Assembly (NCBI GenBank): GCA_035647835.1
Contig: DASRMS010000031.1
Coordinates: forward strand, 1-21,845
DNA length: 21,845 nucleotides
Source of the DNA: UBA9865 sp035647835
GTDB lineage: Bacteria > Bacillota > Dethiobacteria > Dethiobacterales > Dethiobacteraceae
Reading direction: 5' to 3'
Shown here: positions 16,485-21,845 of the stretch, in pieces
Layout: each line of letters begins with the position of its first letter
How positions within the stretch are numbered: the first letter of the stretch is position 1
Position numbers and translations under genes: made by a program
The notes under the pieces: model-generated
What the model saw: only the letters and a program-made list of their open reading frames with translations
Told to the model about the DNA's origin: nothing
Database searches by the model: none

Positions 16485-17026
16485 TTACAACTACCTCCTT
16501 GACTTTAACATTTCTTCTGTAATCAACATGTTGTTTTTAACAGAATAGGTGTCTGGTCGTAGTTGAAAAGCTGCCGAGTCAAAAACCCGGGGAAAACATG
16601 ATTAGTGCATCGAACCACCTCTTTATACTTTACCTGCCGCCGCCGGTAATAGCAGGCATCAAATGGGAAGTCACCCGCCACTAGTTGTCCTACTATTCTA
16701 AACCTTATGTATATTGATGTTAAATAATTACTACTTTGCTCATATTTACTGATCAAGATATTAATCTCCATTTACATTACCGATTTATCTGAATGAAATA
16801 ACTGTTGCATTTAGCCGCGAGCGCCCTTACAGATAATGTTAAAGCATAAGACAAGCAATGCCAAATGGGTGAGTGTGCACGCTAATCCAGTCCCAGTCTA
16901 ACGCTTAAAACCACTTCAGGACGATGCTCACGCCTCGAGCTGGCAGCAGTATGCAAAAAAGAAACGACACACCAAATAGCAGTGCGTCGTTAAAAATTTT
17001 ACTGGTAAAGACCTCCTTAACCGGGC
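16485..17026. other. Gene-free gap upstream of the carrier gene
   Basis: About 540 bp with no convincing gene. An 82-codon minus-strand frame (16523-16771) has no ribosome site and no family likeness. The left part must hold the carrier promoter, though I see no clean one; the right part holds the hairpin at 16963-16991. Confidence 0.5.
16963..16991 (-). terminator. Terminator of the QueG-like gene, GTGCGTCGTT family
   Basis: AACGACACAC/GTGCGTCGTT, a 10-bp stem with one mismatch, 36 nt past the stop at 17027 and followed on the minus strand by TTTC. The sequence in between, GGTCTTTACCAG, resembles GGTCTTTGCCAG near 21767. Confidence 0.65.
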
Positions 17027-17443
17027 TTAAAGAAGTCGTGTGTTTTTAGGCTTTCCTTTAAAAAAAATCCCGGAGATTAGAAAATCTGTCCCATATTTGT
17101 CATTAGAAATGATACCATTTTGCCACCGGCCTAACCCTGCGGCTACCGCTAAAGGGCGTAGGTCGCCATAGACAGAGAAAATTCCCTTTGTCCATATTTT
17201 GCGGTACCCTTGCTTTTTAAGCAGTTTTTTAACTTGTCGTAAATTTCTATTAGCCATCTGATTAACCCTTAAAACGTCTCTGGTTACTCTGTAAAGGTCT
17301 TTATAAAATAACGTATTTATACAATAGTGACCAAACAGAATAGCGTGTACTCCTCCGCTCAACTGAACATAACCACGCATAATTACCTTATGAGTATCAC
17401 TGATTTCCTTGATTTTAGTCATCAGCTTACGATTCAATATCAA
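17027..17443 (-). CDS. Short QueG-like (epoxyqueuosine reductase-related) domain protein
   Basis: A 138-aa protein. The C-terminal half carries DLRPLAVAAGLGRWQNG and then a SNDKYGTDFLISGIFF stretch. This matches the D.RPLA..AGLG..G.NGLL...YG signature of the QueG/reductive-dehalogenase-like cobalamin-binding family. The usual ferredoxin domain with its CxxCxxCxxxCP clusters is absent: the chain ends at KPKNTRLL. Full-length relatives have about 250-350 aa, so this is either a naturally short stand-alone domain or a gene cut at its 3' end. Start is TTG, five nt behind AAGGAG; an internal ATG seven codons later is the alternative. It lies in a corrinoid-dependent methyl-transfer locus, so a B12-related role is thinkable but unproven. 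Confidence 0.6.
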   Translation of the reverse strand: MILNRKLMTKIKEISDTHKVIMRGYVQLSGGVHAILFGHYCINTLFYKDLYRVTRDVLRVNQMANRNLRQVKKLLKKQGYRKIWTKGIFSVYGDLRPLAVAAGLGRWQNGIISNDKYGTDFLISGIFFKGKPKNTRLL

Positions 17444-17716
17444 ACCAACTCCTTCATTCTTTTCTTAAAAGGAAATCTTCACTGCTCTAAAGTTCCACAA
17501 ACTAATCATTAGTATGCTTCCCAGGCTTGCTCTACTTAGCAAGCTGATATTATCTTACCAAGTAAAGTATATCTTTATTTATAGGTTGCGCACTTATGCT
17601 GCTAACCAATATTCTACCGTCATGTTTCACGTCAGCGAACGCAAATTACTGATACTCAAGCTGGTTTTATCATTATCAACCAGCACAATCTGCCCAATTC
17701 TATAAAAGATAAAAAT
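17444..17716. other. Intergenic region
   Basis: About 270 bp between the QueG-like gene and the hairpin at 17717. Short open frames on the plus strand have no ribosome sites and match nothing I know. Confidence 0.5.
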
Positions 17717-17750
17717 AAACGACGCCCCAACCTAAGTTAGTGCGTCGTTT
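17717..17750 (-). terminator. Terminator of the CobW/His-tail operon, GTGCGTCGTT family
   Basis: AAACGACGC/GCGTCGTTT, a 9-bp perfect stem with a 16-nt loop, 28 nt past the stop at 17778. The minus strand then runs ATTTTTATC. Confidence 0.8.
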
Positions 17751-17777
17751 AGAAACCTACCTTTTTACCTTAACGAT

Positions 17778-18206
17778 TTATTGGTGATAATCATGCTGGT
17801 GGTCATCGTGATGTGAAATTGACAAAATCTCCATTTTTGCCTGCCAGTTTGCGGCAAGAACAGAACCCACGTTCCGAACAACCTTCTGTGCTTCTTGATT
17901 TGGAAGACCATAGACCAGTATATTTAACGTCAACTTTATGTTAGCATACGCCGCTGTTTCTTTCTCCTTAAATTCAACATCTGCTGGGTAAGCCACGCTT
18001 ACTTTGCTGCCACGGAGGTGTCCGCCTGCAGGAAAGCGCACCAGACATTTAATATGACCCAGAATGCGCTTATCGTCTGCTGCACAAACTTGGCCTAACT
18101 GCTCTAAATATTCCGCAATTAGTGTCTGCCAAACCTCTAAAGGCTGCTCCTGCTGAAGGGACCAACTGATAATGGCTGCATAAGGCTCTAGTCCTAGTCC
18201 TTCCAT
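17778..18206 (-). CDS. Small partner of a CobW-type GTPase with His-rich tail
   Basis: A 142-aa protein of uncertain family. The N-terminal part is helical (EVWQTLIAEYLEQLGQVC). The middle (LGHIKCLVRFPAGGHLRGS ... ANIKLTLNILVYGL) reads as a beta-sheet that could correspond to the C-terminal CobW_C domain of full-length P47K proteins. The tail ends SISHHDDHQHDYHQ, a metal-binding His/Asp stretch like those of HypB, UreE or ZnuA-type chaperones. The ATG has AAGGAG eight nt upstream and lies 13 nt inside the GTPase gene, so the two are translationally coupled. Most likely the second half of a split metal- or cofactor-delivery chaperone for the methyltransferases here; this is inference from context and tail. 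Confidence 0.65.
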   Translation of the reverse strand: MEGLGLEPYAAIISWSLQQEQPLEVWQTLIAEYLEQLGQVCAADDKRILGHIKCLVRFPAGGHLRGSKVSVAYPADVEFKEKETAAYANIKLTLNILVYGLPNQEAQKVVRNVGSVLAANWQAKMEILSISHHDDHQHDYHQ

Positions 18207-18793
18207 GGTAAAATCTCCTTCAATAGCTCTTTGGCCAGCCCTTGGCGTGCGGAAACCAAGTAGCGCTTAACTTCCGGATTGATTTCCTCTACTATACGGT
18301 GCACATCCTGAAGCTGTTCCGCTGTGGCCAGGTCTACCTTATTAACAAGTAGAATATTGGCGTTTTTAATTTGTCTCGTAATTAACGGGGTCACGATTTC
18401 GTAAAGCTCGGGCAGGCGTAAGGAATCAAGCACAGCTGTAATGAAAACAGACTCTAAAGGCCGCCCCCTATAATATTGCAGTACATTAAGCATACTACTT
18501 GGTTCCGCTGTCCCTGAAGGCTCTATGAGAACCAAATCGACTGCGTACTCCTGGTTCAGCTTTTCTAGCGTTGGCACTAAATCACTGGCCAGAGTACAGC
18601 AAATGCACCCATTGGCCAGCTCATAAACATTCAACTCCAGTTCTCGCATCAGTTCGCCATCAATGCCGACCTCGCCAATCTCATTAACTAGAATTGCCAT
18701 TTTTCGTCCCTGTTGAATGCATTCTGATGCCACCTGAATGGCTACAGTGGTCTTGCCTGACCCCAGAAAGCCCGTAATCATCAGCAAGTGCAT
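18194..18793 (-). CDS. CobW/P47K (COG0523-type) GTPase, minimal form
   Basis: A 199-aa G3E-family GTPase. Motifs: Walker A GFLGSGKTT (8-16), NEIGEVGIDG (38-47), the metal-binding CxCC as NGCICCTLASDL (61-72, Cys63, Cys65, Cys66), the Walker B region LVLIEPSGTAEPSSM (88-101) and the guanine-specificity motif NKVD (151-154). These proteins deliver Zn, Co or other metals, or act in cobalamin-dependent systems. Typical members have 300-400 aa with a C-terminal CobW_C domain; here the chain stops after the GTPase domain and the missing part may be supplied by the overlapping downstream gene. Start is the ATG behind GGGAGG, eight codons inside a longer frame. Confidence 0.88.
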   Translation of the reverse strand: MHLLMITGFLGSGKTTVAIQVASECIQQGRKMAILVNEIGEVGIDGELMRELELNVYELANGCICCTLASDLVPTLEKLNQEYAVDLVLIEPSGTAEPSSMLNVLQYYRGRPLESVFITAVLDSLRLPELYEIVTPLITRQIKNANILLVNKVDLATAEQLQDVHRIVEEINPEVKRYLVSARQGLAKELLKEILPWKD

Positions 18794-19006
18794 CGTCCAT
18801 CCCTCCCTATAAAACATGATTTATGCACCCGCTGGGGCAAACTAGCGATTGCACAATTGACTATATCATTTGCCATCCTCACTGCGTAAACATTAGGTCA
18901 TCAGATACTTACAAATAGATTTTCTCCCAACAAAATTGACATAAGTCGCCGGGGCTTAAGTTTGAATTATTTTGGATTGTTTGATAGTGATTTAACTGGT
19001 TCGTAC

Positions 19007-19044
19007 ATAGACCCTATTGGCATTAAAATGCCAATAGGGTCTAT
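19007..19044 (-). terminator. Terminator after the HMD methyltransferase gene
   Basis: Perfect 17-bp stem ATAGACCCTATTGGCAT / ATGCCAATAGGGTCTAT with a TAAA loop, 19 nt past the stop. The rest of the 18794-19062 gap is plain; a candidate promoter for the GTPase gene (TTTACG, TATAGT) is poor. Confidence 0.9.
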
Positions 19045-19062
19045 TTCCTTATTTAAGCTATA

Positions 19063-20172
19063 TTAGCCCTCTAATGTTGCAGCTATAACAGCTTTAATAT
19101 TATCAAGAGGGGCATAAGGAGGCACTGAACAGCCAGATGACATAATAAACCCGCTCTTGCCAAATAGTTCGACTAATTTACGAGCATAGTTATAGTTATC
19201 ATCCGGAGTGCCCATTTCTAAAACAGCAGGAGGGACATCTCCGGTAACACACATGTAATCGCCAAGAACTTCTTTAATTTTAACAATATCCGTTAAGCTA
19301 TCCGGATCAAAGATACAGGAGCCCTTGGGAAAATCACGCCAATATGACAAGTAGTTATCCCATTTTCCATCCATATGGAACAAAACCTTCGTGCCGGCAG
19401 CAATAAAAGCATCTGCTGTCTTTTTGGTAAAACGCCAGGTGAATTTTTCAAAATTTTTCACATTGAACAGGTCATCGCCAAAACGGCCATGCCCTGAAAA
19501 GACAGATAATGGCTGACGTTCACGGATTAATTTCGTGGCCGATTCGATATATTCATCAGCAATAATTTCCATTGCTTCAAGAACTTTGTCCGGCATACGA
19601 TACAGATCTCTTAATAATTTTTTCAAGGAACGAGCTGCACTCAGTATTTCAACGGGCATAACATACGCACCACCGGACATATTAACCAGTCCCAGCTCTT
19701 CTCTGACTACCTTGTTCATTTTATCCATATATTCAAAATCCGGAGCAAGCTGCTCCTCGGTGTAGCCCAAACGATCCAGCAGTTCTTTACCTAAGGCCGC
19801 CCAGCCCTTGTTAATGATCGTGTCATAATCATCTTCTGTCATAGGACCAACTTCTACAATTTGCCAAAGGGCATTTGGGGGGAGCTCTTTGCCAGGAAGT
19901 TTGGTCTTGGAATACCACATTGCTCCCATGCCTTCTCTGCTGCCACCAAGCATAGGTCCAGTATCAATTTCCGGCAGCATTTTATATGAACGTATTACGG
20001 CATCATCTGCCCACTTCGGTCGCAGAATGTAATCAGATAACGTTGCTTCGGGCTCCGAATAATAGATAAAACTTGGCCCTCCTAAACTAATGGGGATACG
20101 ATCAGGTGTCCCCATATCCATAGCTGTTTTAATCCGCTGCAAGCGCTGATTATAGAGCTCTTCCACAGTCAT
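19063..20172 (-). CDS. UroD-fold methyltransferase with HMD metal motif
   Basis: A 369-aa UroD-superfamily protein in line with its corrinoid partner 220 bp upstream (same strand). Characteristic features: N-terminal RLQRIKTAMDMGTPDRIPI (10-28), the YVMPVEIL and SGHGRFGDD stretches, FHMDGKWDNYL (265-275) where other family members have HxCG, GDVPPAVLEMGTPDD (311-325), and the C-terminal SSGCSVPPYAPLDNIKA (345-361). The zinc motif seems to be His266, Asp268 and Cys348, a change from HxC...C. Such HxD forms occur in UroD-type O-demethylase methyltransferases as far as I recall, but I cannot confirm it. Start at the ATG behind AGGAGG; the longer frame begins nine codons earlier without a site. 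Probably transfers a methyl group between a methylated substrate and the corrinoid protein. Confidence 0.87.
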   Translation of the reverse strand: MTVEELYNQRLQRIKTAMDMGTPDRIPISLGGPSFIYYSEPEATLSDYILRPKWADDAVIRSYKMLPEIDTGPMLGGSREGMGAMWYSKTKLPGKELPPNALWQIVEVGPMTEDDYDTIINKGWAALGKELLDRLGYTEEQLAPDFEYMDKMNKVVREELGLVNMSGGAYVMPVEILSAARSLKKLLRDLYRMPDKVLEAMEIIADEYIESATKLIRERQPLSVFSGHGRFGDDLFNVKNFEKFTWRFTKKTADAFIAAGTKVLFHMDGKWDNYLSYWRDFPKGSCIFDPDSLTDIVKIKEVLGDYMCVTGDVPPAVLEMGTPDDNYNYARKLVELFGKSGFIMSSGCSVPPYAPLDNIKAVIAATLEG

Positions 20173-20393
20173 TATTATTCCTCCTAACCTCTTATTCACT
20201 AATTAAGCACATATTTACCGGTGATGAAATAGCTTAACAACCGTTTTAGCACTTGTCAATTTGCGGCGACCACCGCTAAATACATTTAATAACAACCCCA
20301 TATCTGCACAACGGTTCATTGATAAGCCTTTCCAGGAGCAGCAATCGTTTCACTACCCCCTGGAACTATTGAATAGTAAGCTCATGTTGTATC

Positions 20394-21008
20394 TTAAGCT
20401 ATCCACTCTTTGCAGAAATTCACTGCATCACTAGCAGTACCGAAAGCATCTGCACCCACAAACTGGCAAATATCAGCTGTGACAGGAGCTCCACCGATCA
20501 TTACTTTGACGTCTAAACCGGCGGCTTTAAGCGCATCCGCACACTCTCTCATTGGCGGGAAAGCAACGGTTAACAGACCGGAAATGCCCACAACAGGTGC
20601 ACCGGTTTCTTTTACTGCTTCAACAAAACGCTCCACCGGCACATCAACACCTAAATCAATAACCTCATAACCGGCACTTTGCAACAAAACGATTACAATA
20701 TCTTTGCCGATATCATGAATGTCACCAATGATTGTCCCAATTACAACCTTGCCTTTGGGTTCGCTTCCTGCTCCTTCAGCAAAATATGGTGTTATCACTT
20801 CACTAACTGCACTGAAAACTTCTCCGGACATAATCAGATCAGATAGAAAGTATTCACCGCTTTCAAACCGTTCACCGACAACCGCCATGCCTTGCTGGCA
20901 AGCGTCAAACAGGGCTTTGGCGTCTTCACCAGCATCCAATCTTTCTTTGATCCGCTGCAGTAACTGATCTTCTTCAAGATCTGCCATTAAGGCAATGAGT
21001 TCTTCCAT
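20394..21008 (-). CDS. Corrinoid-binding methyltransferase protein (MtaC/MtbC/MtvC type)
   Basis: A 204-aa two-domain corrinoid protein that shuttles methyl groups between methyltransferases. Residues 1-80 form the helical N-terminal cap (B12-binding_2: ALFDACQQGMAVVGERFESGEYFLSDLI). Residues 86-204 are the Rossmann-like B12-binding domain with the cobalt-ligand motif GDIHDIGKD (D96, H98, G101: DxHxxG), SGLL (143-146) and GGAPVT (172-177). Length and layout match MtaC, MtbC and MtvC. ATG start seven nt behind AGGAGG. It is first in the cluster, followed by the HMD methyltransferase, the usual order for O- or N-demethylation systems. A consensus promoter about 380 nt upstream leaves a long leader. 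A reductive activator (RamA-like) would be needed for its function and is not in the window. Confidence 0.93.
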   Translation of the reverse strand: MEELIALMADLEEDQLLQRIKERLDAGEDAKALFDACQQGMAVVGERFESGEYFLSDLIMSGEVFSAVSEVITPYFAEGAGSEPKGKVVIGTIIGDIHDIGKDIVIVLLQSAGYEVIDLGVDVPVERFVEAVKETGAPVVGISGLLTVAFPPMRECADALKAAGLDVKVMIGGAPVTADICQFVGADAFGTASDAVNFCKEWIA

Positions 21009-21196
21009 GAGGATACCTCCTAATCATTAGTTTACTTTACCCTTTCTCTGTATGGCAGATGGCTCTGCCTCAAATGATGCGTACAACACCCGGTATGCAC
21101 CAACCAGACCTATGACACAGATACAATAATCCTCCTTCCTATTAGGACTCAATAAGATTCAAAAGCTTTTCATAGATGTTAAAGTATTCACAATGT

Positions 21197-21239
21197 TAGA
21201 TGCAATAAAACACGTTTTACGTGCTTACTCTGGCATCTA
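21197..21239 (-). promoter_or_regulatory. Long hairpin in the corrinoid-gene leader
   Basis: Outer stem TAGATGC/GCATCTA (7 bp, perfect) and inner stem CACGT/ACGTG with a TTT loop, extended by G-U and A-U pairs. It lies between the promoter at 21390-21419 and the ATG at 21008. I see no known riboswitch signature, including the cobalamin B12 box. The remaining 21009-21389 region has no convincing gene, only an 18-codon TTG-start frame (21070-21126) behind AAGGAGG. Confidence 0.45.
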
Positions 21240-21389
21240 GGGCTCCCCTCACAAATATTAGCAGGTGATACTTTTGTTAAAAATATATGCCCTTTCTGCA
21301 TGAATATTCAGACTAATGTGGTTATCTTTGTATAGGATTCTACCTCTATTGTCTAATGGATTTAATTCGCAAATATTCTGAATACTTAA

Positions 21390-21419
21390 ATTATAGTAAT
21401 TGTCTCCGTTTTTTGTCAA
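21390..21419 (-). promoter_or_regulatory. Consensus sigma-A promoter of the corrinoid/methyltransferase operon
   Basis: TTGACA and TATAAT on the minus strand with an 18-nt spacer, both exact. The predicted start near 21383 gives a leader of about 375 nt before the ATG. Confidence 0.8.
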
Positions 21420-21556
21420 GTACTAAAGTAATCCTAACTTTTCGTGACACTATCACATAGGTCAGGGTCAGTGAGACAGGTAAAGGTTTTTATCCCGGCT
21501 AACCACTTGAGTACCGCCAAAACATTCGCTAATGAGGGGACATATCACCAGAAGGT

Positions 21557-21616
21557 CCATCGGCCTAACCCAGTGAGCAATGCGAACGGAGTTATCAGGA
21601 TACAAGTAACGCTAAA
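21557..21616. repeat. 60-bp repeat, copy 1
   Basis: On the minus strand it starts CTCTTTAGCG and ends TTGCTCACTGGGTTAGGCCGA. It aligns without gaps to 21784-21843: the first 10 and last about 30 bases are nearly identical, the middle 20 differ. Translation in one frame gives PFALLTGLGRW, similar to AVAAGLGRW of the QueG-like protein, so it may be a gene remnant. Confidence 0.55.
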
Positions 21617-21727
21617 GAGTAAAAAACAAACTGCCACAACCAGCAGCGTGGTCATCTGGTTATGTAGCATTCGCCCAAGGAGGGGACACGTCCCTGGGAG
21701 AGTCACAGGTGCGGGTGCATAAACAAA

Positions 21728-21753
21728 CAACGCACCGATTACTCAGTGCGTTG
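21728..21753 (-). terminator. Hairpin of the GTGCGT family at the right edge
   Basis: CAACGCAC/GTGCGTTG, an 8-bp perfect stem with a 10-nt loop, T-rich on the minus strand (TTTGTTT). Together with GAGAGTAGGTCTTTGCCAG at 21766-21784 (minus), it resembles the 3' end of a transcribed unit coming from beyond the window edge. Confidence 0.6.
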
Positions 21754-21783
21754 CGTAATGATAGTCTGGCAAAGACCTACTCT

Positions 21784-21843
21784 CGGCCTAACCTAGTGAG
21801 CAAAGCGAACGGATGATACTAAGTCAGCGTATCGCTAAAGAGG
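21784..21843. repeat. 60-bp repeat, copy 2
   Basis: Second copy of the element at 21557-21616, same orientation and length, 227 bp to the right. The window ends two bases past it, so its full extent is unknown. A weak third relative lies near 21494-21538. Confidence 0.55.
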
Positions 21844-21845
21844 AG

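Noticed and set aside
16523..16771. 82-codon minus-strand open frame upstream of the carrier gene
   Set aside because: No ribosome site before its ATG, no recognisable motif, and unlike any family I know; more likely chance in an intergenic gap.
13464..20172. Calling the two UroD-fold genes hemE (uroporphyrinogen decarboxylase)
   Set aside because: No other heme genes nearby; both have methyltransferase-type metal motifs and sit with a corrinoid protein and carrier.
20330..20365. TTCCAGG/CCTGGAA hairpin between the corrinoid and HMD methyltransferase genes
   Set aside because: Only a 7-bp stem with a long loop and no T-run; not convincing as terminator or regulator.
21027..21130. Minus-strand open frame in the corrinoid leader (…CVIGLVGAYRVLYASFEAE…)
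   Set aside because: No start codon at a suitable distance from the AAGGAGG site in this frame; the in-register TTG frame is only 18 codons.
21766..21784. Minus-strand GAGAGTAGGTCTTTGCCAG looks like the 3' end of a 5S rRNA
   Set aside because: Two mismatches to the usual 5S tail, and the sequence upstream lacks the conserved 5S body (no CCGAACACGGAAGTTAAG loop); probably coincidental or a small remnant.

Overview
The window (about 42-45% GC by eye) looks like an accessory-rich stretch of an anaerobic, probably spore-forming, diderm or Clostridia-like Firmicute. The best guess is an acetogen of the Sporomusa/Acetonema type (Negativicutes). This rests on corrinoid-dependent methyltransferase genes placed with a GPH/MFS carrier and a PucR-type regulator, a meso-diaminopimelate dehydrogenase, strong AGGAGG ribosome binding sites and near-consensus sigma-A promoters. 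The taxonomic call is inference; no rRNA gene is present to settle it.

Left part (1-8100), mostly minus strand: aroD (type I 3-dehydroquinate dehydratase), a ZIP-family metal transporter, ddh, a three-gene ABC exporter operon (ATPase, secreted CARDB-like anchored protein, MacB/FtsX-type permease) and a YegS/DagK-type lipid kinase. aroD is flanked by related GGGCGAAC palindromic repeats.

Middle part (8101-13450): a small secreted protein of unknown function; two small minus-strand genes that encode a peptide family carrying an 'NM..xNxLxMPAGY' motif (one of 56 aa, one of 97-99 aa made of two tandem 44-residue units); a 538-aa PucR/CdaR-type regulator with a well-formed promoter; a small membrane protein; and a membrane-anchored CapA-type metallophosphatase-fold protein with an N-terminal Ig-like domain.

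Right part (13451-21845), all minus strand: a methyl-transfer locus. It holds a corrinoid-binding protein (DxHxxG), two different UroD-fold methyltransferases (one with an HCC metal motif, one with HMD), a sodium/sugar-type GPH carrier, a minimal CobW/P47K GTPase translationally coupled to a small protein with a His-rich tail, and a short stand-alone QueG-like domain. A reasonable reading is uptake of a methylated compound (methoxylated aromatic, betaine or similar), methyl transfer to the corrinoid protein, metal/cofactor delivery by the GTPase pair, and control by the PucR regulator nearby. The substrate cannot be read from the sequence. Perfect TTGACA/TATAAT promoters precede the corrinoid gene (with a roughly 375-nt leader) and the HCC methyltransferase gene. 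Between genes lie a frameshifted DUF2809-like pseudogene, a family of GTGCGTCGTT hairpin terminators and 60-bp repeats at the right edge.
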